The notes beneath the pieces were generated by a model. That model was not told the DNA's origin. It searched no databases and saw only the letters and a program-made list of their open reading frames with translations. Positions 29,213 through 37,726 of a stretch of DNA of 64,000 bases are shown piece by piece. The stretch spans positions 79,941 through 143,940 of the forward strand of contig NZ_JAMBNO010000015.1 of assembly GCF_023715105.1 (NCBI RefSeq), in the 5' to 3' direction. The DNA comes from Hydrogenophaga intermedia (GTDB lineage Bacteria > Pseudomonadota > Gammaproteobacteria > Burkholderiales > Burkholderiaceae_C). How positions within the stretch are numbered: position 1 is the stretch's first letter; each line of letters opens with the position of its first letter. A program made the translations under genes and the position numbers.

Positions 29213-30613
29213 TCACCTCACGGGTTCGCGCATCGTCACGAATTCTTCCGCCGCGGTGGGGTGGATGCCGATGGTGTTGTCGAACACCGCCTTGGTGGCG
29301 CCGGCCTTGAGCGCCACCGCAAAGCCCTGCACGATCTCGCCAGCCTCGGCGCCCACCATGTGCAGGCCCACGACGCGATCGGTTTTCGTGTCCACGACCA
29401 GTTTCATCAGTGTGCGTTCACTGCGCCCCGACAGGGTGTGCTTGAGCGCCTTGAACTCGCTGCGAAACACGGTGACGTCGCCGAACCGCTCGCGCGCCTG
29501 CGCCTCGGTGAGGCCCACGGTGCCGATACTCGGGTGCGTGAACACGGCCGTGGGGATGAAGTCGTAGGCCATATCACGCGGCGCTTTGCCCGGTGCGGGG
29601 CCGCACAGCGCGTCCACCACCACCATGGCCTCGCCCAGCGCCACCGGTGTGAGCTGCACGCGGTTGGTCACGTCGCCGACGGCGCGGATGTGCGGCACGT
29701 TGGTCTGGTATTGCGCGTTCACGATCACCTCGCCTCGCGCGCCGGTGGCCACGCCCACACGTTCCAGACCTAGGTCTCGCGTGTTGGGCACGCGGCCGGT
29801 GGCGTAGAGCACGGCATCGGCCATCACGGTGTTGCCGTCCTCGCATTCCACGCGCAGGCCTTGTCCCGTCTTGCGGATGTCGACCACGCCGGCGTTCAGG
29901 CGCAGGTCCACGCCGGCCTTCACCATTTCGGCCGCGGCGAAGTGGCGGATCTCGTCGTCGAAGCCGCGCAGCACCTGCTCGCCGCGGTAGAGCTGGGTCA
30001 CGTTTGCGCCCAGGCCGTTGAAGATCGAGGCGAACTCGCAGGCGATGTAGCCGCCGCCGACGATGAGCAGGCGCTTCGGGAACGGGTCGAGGTCGAACAC
30101 CTCGTTGCTGGTGATGACGTGCTCGCGCCCGCTGAAGTGCGGCACGTGCGGTGTGCCGCCGGTGGCGATCAGGATGTTCGCTGCACTGAAGCGGCGGTGC
30201 CCGGGCGAGCCATCGGCGTTGAGCGTGGCCAGTTCGATCTCGTGATCGCCCACCAGGCGCGCAAAGCCGTCGAGCTGCGTGACGCCCGCGCCGCGCAGCA
30301 GGTTGGCATAGACGCCGTTCAGGCGCGCGATCTCCTTCGCGCGGTTGGCCTTGAGCGTGGCCCAGTCGAACGTGGTTTCACCCACCTGCCAGCCGAAGCC
30401 GCGTGCCTCCTCGAAGGCCTCGCTGTAGTGCGCCGCGTAGCTGTAGAGCTTCTTGGGAATGCAGCCCACGTTCACGCAGGTGCCGCCCAGGCCGTCGGTG
30501 CCCAGCACCTCGGCCAGGGCCACGCGCAGGCCGCGCTGTGCGGCCATGCGCGCGGCGCGCACGCCACCGCTGCCACCGCCGATGACGAAAAGATCGAAGT
30601 CGAATGCGCTCAT
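29213..30613 (-). CDS. gor: Glutathione-disulfide reductase
   Basis: 466 aa. Flavoprotein disulfide reductase that regenerates GSH with NADPH. GGGSGGVRAARMAAQRG binds FAD and GGTCVNVGCIPKKLYSYA carries the redox pair Cys46/Cys51. VGGGYIACEFASIFNGLGA leads into the NADPH site, and the C-terminal IGIHPTAAEEFVTM contains the catalytic His-Glu. The start at 30613 has TACCAT (30621-30626) seven bases upstream as a possible -10. Divergent from the SDR gene. Confidence 0.95.
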   Translation of the reverse strand: MSAFDFDLFVIGGGSGGVRAARMAAQRGLRVALAEVLGTDGLGGTCVNVGCIPKKLYSYAAHYSEAFEEARGFGWQVGETTFDWATLKANRAKEIARLNGVYANLLRGAGVTQLDGFARLVGDHEIELATLNADGSPGHRRFSAANILIATGGTPHVPHFSGREHVITSNEVFDLDPFPKRLLIVGGGYIACEFASIFNGLGANVTQLYRGEQVLRGFDDEIRHFAAAEMVKAGVDLRLNAGVVDIRKTGQGLRVECEDGNTVMADAVLYATGRVPNTRDLGLERVGVATGARGEVIVNAQYQTNVPHIRAVGDVTNRVQLTPVALGEAMVVVDALCGPAPGKAPRDMAYDFIPTAVFTHPSIGTVGLTEAQARERFGDVTVFRSEFKALKHTLSGRSERTLMKLVVDTKTDRVVGLHMVGAEAGEIVQGFAVALKAGATKAVFDNTIGIHPTAAEEFVTMREPVR

Positions 30614-30720
30614 GCCCGCAATGGTAGGCCGCCCGGTGCGGACTTGCCTCGCGCCCCGCCAAGGACCCGGCGCGCGCGGGGCCATGGCGAACACCCGGTG
30701 CGCGGCGTGGCGCATCTGCC

Positions 30721-30726
30721 CACAAT
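30721..30726 (+). promoter_or_regulatory. -10 element of the SDR gene with very short leader
   Basis: CACAAT seven bases before the ATG at 30734. Confidence 0.35.
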
Positions 30727-30733
30727 GCGCGCC

Positions 30734-31384
30734 ATGGCAACCCAGGCGCAGGCAAGCACGTCGGACGACGGTCTGGCGGTGGGCCGGCGCACGCAGCCCG
30801 CGATCGACTACGCCGACGAAGGCAGCGTGCAGCGCCTGGGTGCGGAGATCGCTCAACGACTGGGCGAGGAAGGGCGCGCGCTGCGCACCCTGATCGTGGC
30901 CACCGGCGTGCTGCACGAGGGCGAACAGGTGCGGCCCGAGCGCAGCTGGCAACACCTGCAGGCCGAGGCACTGCAGAGAGTGTTCCTGATCAACACCGTG
31001 GGCCCGGCGCTGGTGATGCGCCACCTGCTGCCGCTGTTGCCGCGCCAGGGGCGCTGCGTGGCGGCGTTCCTGTCGGCGCGCGTGGGCAGCATCGGCGACA
31101 ACCGCCTGGGCGGCTGGTACGCCTACCGGGCGTCGAAGGCCGCGCTGAACCAGCTCGTGCGCACCGCATCGATCGAACTCGCGCGCCGCAACAAGGCGGC
31201 GCTGTGCGTGGCGCTGCACCCGGGCACGGTGGACACCGGCTTGTCAAAACCCTTCGCCAAGGCCGGCCTGGACGTGCGCCCCCCCGAGGTGGCGGCCGCC
31301 GACCTGCTGCGCGTGATCGACGGCCTGGGCGAGGGCAGCAGCGGATGCTTCTTCGATCACCAGGGTCTGGAAGTGCCCTGGTGA
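30734..31384 (+). pseudogene. SDR-family (C-factor-like) oxidoreductase lacking its N-terminal Rossmann segment
   Basis: 216 aa. From about residue 20 it aligns with C-factor/CsgA-type short-chain dehydrogenases: TLIVATGVLH, VNTxGP-like INTVGPALVMRHLLPLLPRQG, catalytic SARVGSIGDNRLGGWYAYRASKAALNQLVRTASIE (Ser, YxxxK) and LHPGTVDTGLS. The first ~40 residues of the family, with the GASxGIG cofactor motif, are missing. The 120 bp upstream encode no such motif in any frame, and a promoter-like CACAAT precedes the ATG. Either a small deletion disabled NAD(P) binding or this is a divergent variant. Confidence 0.65.
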
Positions 31385-31388
31385 GCCC

Positions 31389-32246
31389 TTAGTAGGTGTA
31401 GACGCCGCGGCCGGTCTTGCGGCCCAGCCAGCCCGCGGCCACCATTTCCTTCAGCAGCGGGGCGGGGCGGTACTTGCTGTCATTGAACTCGGCCATGTAG
31501 ACGTTCATCACAGCCAGGCACACGTCCAGACCGATCATGTCGGCCAGCGCGAGCGGGCCGATCGGCTGGTTGGTGCCGAGCTTCATGCCGGCGTCGATGT
31601 CTTCGGGGGTGGCGATGCCTTCGGCCAGCACGAAGAAGGCTTCGTTGATCATCGGCACGAGGATGCGGTTGACCACGAAGCCGGGTGCGTTCTTCACGGT
31701 GATGGGCGACTTGCCCAGCGCCTCGGCCAGGGCTTTGACCGTGTGGTGCGTGGCGTCGCTGGTCTGCAGGCCGCGGATGATCTCCACCAGCGCCATCATG
31801 GGCACGGGGTTGAAGAAGTGCATGCCGATGAAACGGTCGGCGCGTTGCGTGGCGGCGGCCAGCTTGGTGATGCTGATCGAGCTGGTGTTGGTGGCCACGA
31901 TCACCTCGGGCGCGAGCAGCGCGTCGAGCTGCTGCAGGATCTTCACCTTCAGTGCCTCGTTTTCGGTGGCGGCCTCGATCACGAGCTGCGCGCCCTTCAG
32001 TTCCTCGTAGTTCGTGCTTGTCTTGATCCGTGCGAGCGCCTGCGCCTTGCCTTCGGCCGTGAGTTTTTCTTTCTTGATCAGCCGGTCCAGGCTGCCGGCC
32101 ACGGTGGCCATGCCTTTGTCGAGCGCTGCCTGCGCAATGTCGACCATGACCACGCGAATGCCACTGGTGGCACAGGCCTGGGCGATGCCGTTGCCCATGG
32201 TGCCCGAGCCGATGATGCCGACGGTCTGGATGCGATTGCTGCTCAT
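31389..32246 (-). CDS. hbd: 3-hydroxybutyryl-CoA dehydrogenase
   Basis: 285 aa. The N-terminal NAD domain begins VGIIGSGTMGNGIAQACATSG; ATNTSSISITKLA and HFFNPVPMMALVEIIRG hold the catalytic Ser and His-Glu pair; the C-terminal dimerisation domain includes NAPGFVVNRILVPMINEA and GTNQPIGPLALADMIGLD. It oxidises (S)-3-hydroxyacyl-CoA in beta-oxidation or butyryl-CoA metabolism. It could serve the C4 pathway downstream of IcmF (inference). Monocistronic, converging with the SDR gene. Confidence 0.93.
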   Translation of the reverse strand: MSSNRIQTVGIIGSGTMGNGIAQACATSGIRVVMVDIAQAALDKGMATVAGSLDRLIKKEKLTAEGKAQALARIKTSTNYEELKGAQLVIEAATENEALKVKILQQLDALLAPEVIVATNTSSISITKLAAATQRADRFIGMHFFNPVPMMALVEIIRGLQTSDATHHTVKALAEALGKSPITVKNAPGFVVNRILVPMINEAFFVLAEGIATPEDIDAGMKLGTNQPIGPLALADMIGLDVCLAVMNVYMAEFNDSKYRPAPLLKEMVAAGWLGRKTGRGVYTY

Positions 32247-32412
32247 GCGGAAAACCTCGTGGGGAAATGAAGATGGCGGAAAGGGAAAACCCGCGTCGCG
32301 CGGGCGTCTTGGCTAGGCGCGCCTGCCTAAACCGGTGCCGGGCGCGCGTGCTAACTTGCTCTTCGATTGTCGCGCAGCCATGCTGCGCTGCAGCGACTCT
32401 GGAGACACCTGC

Positions 32413-34125
32413 ATGTACGACGTGATCATTGTGGGCGGCGGCTCGGCCGGCTGCGTGCTGGCCGGGCGGCTCAGCGAAGACCCCCAACTGCGCGTGGCGC
32501 TGATCGAGGCCGGCCCGCCGGACCGCAGCGTGCTCATCCACTGCCCCGCGGGGCTGGCGCTGCTGGCCAAGAACGGGCAGGCCAACTGGTGCCTGGAGAC
32601 GGTGCCGCAACCCGGGCTGAACGGCCGGCGCGGTTACCAGCCGCGTGGCAAGGTGCTTGGCGGCTCAAGCTCCGTCAACGCCATGATTTACGCCCGCGGG
32701 CACGCCAGCGACTACGACGCGTGGGCCGCCGAGGGCAACCCCGGTTGGGCCTGGGCCGACGTGCTGCCGTACTTCAAGCGCGCCGAGCACAACGAGCGCG
32801 GCGCCGATGCCTGGCATGGCACGGGCGGGCCGCTCAACGTGAAGGACCTCACCAGCCCCAACCCGTTCGTCGCGCATTTCGTGGCCGCTGGCCGGGAGGC
32901 GGGTCAGCCGGTGAACCCCGATTTCAACGGGGCAGAGCAGGAAGGCGTGGGCCCCTATCAGGTGACACACAAGGACGGCGAGCGCTTCAGCGCGGCCAAG
33001 GCCTACCTCACCCCGCACCTGGGTCGGCCCAACCTCACGGTGATCACCGATGCGTTGGTGATGCGCGTGGTGATGGACGAGGAGCCCGAAGAGGCTGGCG
33101 GCGCACCGCGCGCCGTGGCGGTGGAGTACCGCGCGCAGGGGGGGCGTGGGCCGCTGCAGATCGTGCGCTGCAAGGAAGGCGGCGAGGTGGTGTTGAGCGC
33201 TGGCGCCTTCGGCTCGCCCCAGTTGCTCATGCTCTCGGGCATCGGCCCGGCCGAGCATCTGCAGCAACACGGCATCCACGTGGTGCACCCGTTGCCCGGC
33301 GTCGGGCAGAACCTGCACGACCACGTGGACGTGGTGCAGGTGGTCAACGCGCCGCGCGCCACCGAACTCTTCGGCCTGTCGTTCAAGGGGGTGGTCGCCG
33401 CGTTGCGCGGCATCGTGGAATGGCGCCGTGCGCGCACCGGCCTGCTCACCACCAACTTCGCCGAAGCCGGGGGCTTCATCAAGAGTGCGCCCGACGAGGC
33501 GATCCCCGATCTGCAACTGCACTTCGTGATCGGCAAGCTGGTGGACCACGGCCGCAAGACGGTGTTCGGCCACGGCTTTTCATGTCACGTTTGCCTGCTG
33601 CGCCCGAAGAGCCGCGGCTCGCTGCGCCTGGCCAGCCGCGACCCGCAGGTGGCGCCGCTGATCGACCCCGCCTTTTTGCAAGACCCGGATGACATGGCGC
33701 GACTGGTGCGCGGCTTCAAGCTCATGCGTCGGCTCTTGCAGCAACCGGCGCTGGCGCGATTCGGTGGCACCGAGTCGCGCGCCTCGGCCGATGCGCAGAG
33801 CGACGCGCAGATCGAGCAGTTCATCCGCGGGCACGCCGACACCATTTACCACCCGGTGGGCACGTGCCGCATGGGCAATGGCGCCGACGCGGTGGTGGAT
33901 GCCGAGTTGCGTGTGCACGGCGTGCAGGGCCTGCGCGTGGTCGATGCGTCGGTGATGCCGCGCATCGTGGGTGGCAACACCAACGCGCCGGTGATCATGG
34001 TGGCGGAGAAGGCGGTCGATATGATCCGCGCCGCACGCCGCGCCGCGGCGACATCACCGGAGACAGCCCATGATCCTGGAACACGCGGACATCCGCATCG
34101 ATCCGTCGCAGGCCTCGGCGTTTGA
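32413..34125 (+). CDS. GMC-family FAD-dependent oxidoreductase (choline dehydrogenase-like)
   Basis: 570 aa. IIVGGGSAGCVLAGRLSED binds FAD; GKVLGGSSSVNAMIYARGH is GMC signature 1, GAFGSPQLLMLSGIGP is signature 2, and IYHPVGTCRMG with GGNTNAPVIM supplies the catalytic His and Asn. It oxidises an alcohol, substrate unknown. The last ~20 codons (ATSPETAHDPGTRG...) overlap the next gene by 56 bp and look unlike the family end. One added base near 34045 would end it as GDITGDSP with an ATGA overlap at 34070-34073, so a small indel is possible. Confidence 0.85.
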   Translation: MYDVIIVGGGSAGCVLAGRLSEDPQLRVALIEAGPPDRSVLIHCPAGLALLAKNGQANWCLETVPQPGLNGRRGYQPRGKVLGGSSSVNAMIYARGHASDYDAWAAEGNPGWAWADVLPYFKRAEHNERGADAWHGTGGPLNVKDLTSPNPFVAHFVAAGREAGQPVNPDFNGAEQEGVGPYQVTHKDGERFSAAKAYLTPHLGRPNLTVITDALVMRVVMDEEPEEAGGAPRAVAVEYRAQGGRGPLQIVRCKEGGEVVLSAGAFGSPQLLMLSGIGPAEHLQQHGIHVVHPLPGVGQNLHDHVDVVQVVNAPRATELFGLSFKGVVAALRGIVEWRRARTGLLTTNFAEAGGFIKSAPDEAIPDLQLHFVIGKLVDHGRKTVFGHGFSCHVCLLRPKSRGSLRLASRDPQVAPLIDPAFLQDPDDMARLVRGFKLMRRLLQQPALARFGGTESRASADAQSDAQIEQFIRGHADTIYHPVGTCRMGNGADAVVDAELRVHGVQGLRVVDASVMPRIVGGNTNAPVIMVAEKAVDMIRAARRAAATSPETAHDPGTRGHPHRSVAGLGV

Positions 34126-34369
34126 AGAGGCCATCCTGCGCGGCGTGAACACCGTCATCGCGCACGCCAAAGGCTTCAAGGGCTTCAAGGTCAACCGCAG
34201 CATCGAAAGCCCGGGCCGCTACCTGCTGATGATCTACTGGGACACCCTGGAAGACCACACCGTGGGCTTTCGCGGTTCTGCGGCGTTCGCGCAATGGCGC
34301 GCCATCGTCGGCCCGTTCTTCGCACAGCCCCCGGTGGTGGAGCACCTCGAACTCGTGGGCAAGAGCTGA
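34070..34369 (+). CDS. ABM-domain protein (antibiotic biosynthesis monooxygenase fold)
   Basis: 99 aa, one dimeric alpha-beta barrel domain: ADIRIDPSQASAFEEAILRGVNTVIAHAKGFKGFKVNRSIESPGRYLLMIYWDTLEDHTVGFRGSAAFAQWRAIVG is typical. A GGAGA ribosome site is seven bases before the ATG, inside the end of the GMC gene, so the two are probably co-translated. Such small enzymes can oxidise aromatic or quinone-like compounds; role here unknown. Confidence 0.8.
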   Translation: MILEHADIRIDPSQASAFEEAILRGVNTVIAHAKGFKGFKVNRSIESPGRYLLMIYWDTLEDHTVGFRGSAAFAQWRAIVGPFFAQPPVVEHLELVGKS

Positions 34370-34469
34370 GGGCGCTGTCGGGCGTCATCGATACCCCAGC
34401 GGGTTACCCGCGGATCGCACTCCTAGACTCGTGGGCCCGCCCGCTGAGGCACGCTGTCTGGAGTTCCCC

Positions 34470-35465
34470 TTGATACGAGTCTTCGCTGCATTGGCCTGCG
34501 CCCTGCTGCTGTTCGCTTGCGCGATGCCCGCCAACCAGGGCCACTCCGAGATCATCACGGTGGTCAAGGTGTCCCCTCTGCCGTGGTTCGACCGCATGGC
34601 CGAAGGCGTGCGCGCATTCGAGGCGGGCGCCAACGGCTGGCAGGCGCGCCAGATCGGCCCGTCGCGCGCCGAGCCACATCTTCAGGCCGCACTGCTGGAC
34701 GATCTGCTGCGGGATCGGCCGCCGCGCGCGCTGGCCATTGTGCCCACCGACCCGGCCGCGGTGGAAGCGGCCGCGCAGCGTGCCATGGCCCGCGGCATCG
34801 TGGTGGTGACCCACGAAGCCGACAGCCAGCTCAACACCCATGCCGATCTTGAGCCATTTGATCACGCGGCCTTCGGCGCGGCGCTCAACGAGCGGTTGGC
34901 CGCCTGCATGGGCGGGCAGGGTCAATGGACGACGTTCGTGGGCACGCGGGGCAGCCGCACGCACCGGCGCTGGATCGACGCCGCGCACGCCAATGCACAG
35001 CGGCATTCCGGATTGCGGCTGATCGAGCCCCTGAACGAATCGAACGATGACGCCGAGCAGGCCTATCGGATCGCCCGTGCGCTGTTGCAGCGTCACCCCG
35101 AACTGCGCGGTTTCCAGGGGGCCGCCTCCAGTGACGTGATCGGCATCGGCCGCGCGGTGCAGGAAGCCGGTCGCAGCGGTCAGGTCTGCGTGGTGGGCAC
35201 GGGGCTTCCTTCGCGCAGCCGCGCCCTGCTGGAAGCCGGCGTCGTCGAAGCCATCGGCTTCTGGGACCCGCGCGATGCTGGCCTGGCGCTCAACCGCCTT
35301 GCGCAGCGTCTTGTGCAGGGCCAGCCACCTTCCGATGGCATGGACCTCGGTGTCGAGGGTTACCGCAAAGTGCGCGTGCGCCCCGGGCCTGGTCGTGGTG
35401 TCATCGTCACGGGCGACGCCGGGGTCATCGCCGATCGCAACGGCGCCCGGGGCTACCCTTTCTGA
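34470..35465 (+). CDS. LsrB/RhaS-like sugar-type periplasmic binding lipoprotein, orphan
   Basis: 331 aa from TTG 34470 (GGAG seven bases upstream). The lipobox LLFACAMP predicts a lipoprotein. It is a type 1 periplasmic-binding fold of the LsrB (AI-2) and rhamnose-binding group: TVVKVSPLPWFDRMAEG, IVPTDPAAVEAAAQRAMARGIVVVTHEAD, EAIGFWDPRDAGLALNRLA and the ending VIADRNGARGYPF. The lysine and first aspartate positions of the LsrB ligand site appear kept, but the later Asp-Gln pair does not. No transporter genes are adjacent, so it may act as a sensor or scavenger. A TAGACT -10-like box is at 34424-34429. Confidence 0.7.
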   Translation: MIRVFAALACALLLFACAMPANQGHSEIITVVKVSPLPWFDRMAEGVRAFEAGANGWQARQIGPSRAEPHLQAALLDDLLRDRPPRALAIVPTDPAAVEAAAQRAMARGIVVVTHEADSQLNTHADLEPFDHAAFGAALNERLAACMGGQGQWTTFVGTRGSRTHRRWIDAAHANAQRHSGLRLIEPLNESNDDAEQAYRIARALLQRHPELRGFQGAASSDVIGIGRAVQEAGRSGQVCVVGTGLPSRSRALLEAGVVEAIGFWDPRDAGLALNRLAQRLVQGQPPSDGMDLGVEGYRKVRVRPGPGRGVIVTGDAGVIADRNGARGYPF

Positions 35466-35486
35466 TGTCTTCGCTGCGCCACCCCG

Positions 35487-36428
35487 TCAAGCACGTGGCG
35501 CGGATTTGCGCATCAGCGTCGATTTGCCAAACAGGCTTTCGATGAGATCGACCGCGAGTTCCGCTGTGCGGTTGCGCACGTCGAGCGCGGGGTTGAGCTC
35601 CATCACGTCGAGCGAGGCCAGGCGTCCGGTGTCGGCAATCATCTCCATGCACAGCTGCGCCTCGCGGTAGGTGGGGCCACCGGGCACGGTGGTGCCCACG
35701 CCGGGCGCGATCTCGGGGTCCAGGAAGTCGACGTCGAAGCTCACGTGCAGGTGGGTGTTCGCGTCGACCCCTGCCAGCGCCTGCTCCATGGTGTGTCGCA
35801 TGCCCATCTCGTCGATGTAGCGCATGTCGAACACCTCCAGGCCATGCTCGTGCACCAGTCGCTTCTCGCCCGGGTCCACGCTGCGGATGCCGATCTGGCG
35901 CACCACGTCGGGCGTGATGGCCGGCACGTGCCCACCGATACCTGTGAGCGCCGCCGGACCCAGGCCGCACAGCAGGGCCACCGGCATGCCGTGGATGTTG
36001 CCGCTGGGTGTCAGTGCTGCGGTGTTGAAGTCGGCATGCGCGTCGAGCCAGAGCACGCGCAGTTTGCGCCCCACCGTGCGGCAGTGGCGCGCCACGGCAC
36101 TGATCGATCCCAACCCGAGGCAGTGATCGCCGCCAAGCACGATGGGCAAGCGGCCCTGTTGCAACTCGTCGAACACGGCCGCATGCAGCGTGTGGTTCCA
36201 GGCCATGACCTCGTCGATGTGGCGGTAGCCATCGATCGGCGGTTGCCAGGGGTTGGCCGGGCCGTTCAGATTGCCGCGGTCGACCACCTGCAGGCCTTGT
36301 GCTGCCAGCACCCCCCCGATGCCGGCAACGCGCAGCGCCTCGGGCCCCATGGAGGCGCCGCGCGCGCCAGCGCCGATGTCGGTGGGCACACCGATGAGGC
36401 TGACGGGTGGGGTGGCGAGTGGGTGCAT
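35487..36428 (-). CDS. rocF: Arginase
   Basis: 313 aa. Binuclear manganese enzyme that hydrolyses arginine to ornithine and urea. The metal ligands are in GGDHCLGLGS, WLDAHADFNT and SFDVDFLDPEIAPGVGT. GNIHGMPVALL is the substrate-loop motif of arginase rather than agmatinase. The ATG at 36428 begins MHPLATPPVSLIGVPTDIGAGARGASMGPEALR. A possible -10 (GACAAT, near 36491) gives a leader of about 55 bases. Confidence 0.92.
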   Translation of the reverse strand: MHPLATPPVSLIGVPTDIGAGARGASMGPEALRVAGIGGVLAAQGLQVVDRGNLNGPANPWQPPIDGYRHIDEVMAWNHTLHAAVFDELQQGRLPIVLGGDHCLGLGSISAVARHCRTVGRKLRVLWLDAHADFNTAALTPSGNIHGMPVALLCGLGPAALTGIGGHVPAITPDVVRQIGIRSVDPGEKRLVHEHGLEVFDMRYIDEMGMRHTMEQALAGVDANTHLHVSFDVDFLDPEIAPGVGTTVPGGPTYREAQLCMEMIADTGRLASLDVMELNPALDVRNRTAELAVDLIESLFGKSTLMRKSAPRA

Positions 36429-36592
36429 GCAAACGTGCCCGGTGCGGGTCTGGTGGGTCGGCGGCTGCCGGGGGCACCCGCCACGCTTGGCATCGATTGT
36501 CACATCCGGGCTGGCCGGGCGCGTGACGGTGCGATCCCGTCGACTCCTCGGCACCAGAGCCCGACCTCGCGCCAGGCGCCGCGGGCGTGACC

Positions 36593-36598
36593 CACAAT
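36593..36598 (+). promoter_or_regulatory. -10 element of the DUF6352 gene with very short leader
   Basis: CACAAT six bases before the ATG at 36605. Confidence 0.35.
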
Positions 36599-36604
36599 CG
36601 CGGC

Positions 36605-37726
36605 ATGAGCAGTGGCGCAACCCTTCCCCCTTCGCAACCCTGGCCAGCCTGTGGCGCGCAGCACCTCGTGAGCGACGCGCGCGGCTGGCACCAGCCCACG
36701 CCCGACTACTGGCGCGTCTGGCTGCAACGGCCCGAACTGGCCCTCGTGCCCGAATCCTGCGTGGCCGAGCGCGCCTTGCACGAGGCCATGCTCGACGACC
36801 CGCTGCGCAGCGTGATCGCCGGCCAGATCGAGGCCATGCTCGACGCCGACGTGCGCGAGAACTGGCGTCACTTCCTGGCCCTGCGCGACGCGGTGCAACG
36901 CGCCGGTACGCTGGAGGCCGCGTGGGCGGGCTTTTTCGAGCGCGGCGCGATCGCGCTGCCGCCGTTGTTCCTTGATCTGCTGGTGCAGGCCATGCTCGTG
37001 CGCGTGCTGGCGGGCGAGACGGACGCCCAGGTGTGGCGTGCGGCCGAGCTGCTGTTCCGGCGCCAGCGCGTGCAGTTGCACGCCGGCCGCGTACTCGCGG
37101 GCGATGCCGACACGCTGGACCACCTCAATCAAACCGCCGGGCTGGGCAGCATCGGCGCGCTGCTCAAGCAGGCGGGCGCCGCCCTGCGCGGTGTGGATCT
37201 GCAGGTGCTGGGCGCCGACAACGCCGCGCACTACCTTCAGGACCTGCACCGATCGACCGACCACCGATACCTGCTCGACCTTACGCACACGGTGCAGCAG
37301 GCGCTGCCCCATGGGCTGGTGCTGAGCATGAACCGCGCGGATTCGGGCCTGAAGGCGCTGGCGCGTGTGCTGCAGCGCTGGGTGACGCACCTGCACGGCG
37401 TGCTGGTGGAGATCGAACCCTTGTCGCGCGTGGACGATGCCGCCTGGCGCTGGCACGTCGGGCTCGATGTGGAGGCCACCGCACTGCTCAACGATCTCTA
37501 CCAGGGCAAGAGCCTGAGCGAGGCGCGCCAGCGCCGCCTCATCAGCCTGTTCCGCCTGCGCTTTGCCGACCCGGCGCAGCAGCGCGAGGACGTGCGGGGC
37601 AAGCCGGTCTACCTGGGCCTGGCCATGACGGCCGAAGGCCTGCTGCGCCTGAAACCGCAGAATATGCTGCTCAACCTGCCCGTCGCCAGCGCAGCGGACG
37701 CGCTCAGCCCGAGCTCGGCGCCCTGA
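36605..37726 (+). CDS. DUF6352-like cytoplasmic protein of unknown function
   Basis: 373 aa, no signal peptide or membrane segment, mostly helical. Recognisable blocks are LVSDARGWHQPTPDYWRVWLQRPELALVPESC near the N-terminus and HRSTDHRYLLDLTHTVQQ in the middle; together they suggest the betaproteobacterial DUF6352 group. A GTG 18 bases upstream is less likely as the start because the -10-like box fits the ATG. Its 3' end overlaps the converging DAG-kinase gene by 23 bp. No function known to me. Confidence 0.7.
   Translation: MSSGATLPPSQPWPACGAQHLVSDARGWHQPTPDYWRVWLQRPELALVPESCVAERALHEAMLDDPLRSVIAGQIEAMLDADVRENWRHFLALRDAVQRAGTLEAAWAGFFERGAIALPPLFLDLLVQAMLVRVLAGETDAQVWRAAELLFRRQRVQLHAGRVLAGDADTLDHLNQTAGLGSIGALLKQAGAALRGVDLQVLGADNAAHYLQDLHRSTDHRYLLDLTHTVQQALPHGLVLSMNRADSGLKALARVLQRWVTHLHGVLVEIEPLSRVDDAAWRWHVGLDVEATALLNDLYQGKSLSEARQRRLISLFRLRFADPAQQREDVRGKPVYLGLAMTAEGLLRLKPQNMLLNLPVASAADALSPSSAP

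Noticed and set aside
34470..35465. Calling the LsrB-like lipoprotein an AI-2 receptor
   Set aside because: The Asp-Gln pair of the LsrB AI-2 site is not recognisable and no lsr genes are nearby, so the ligand is left open.
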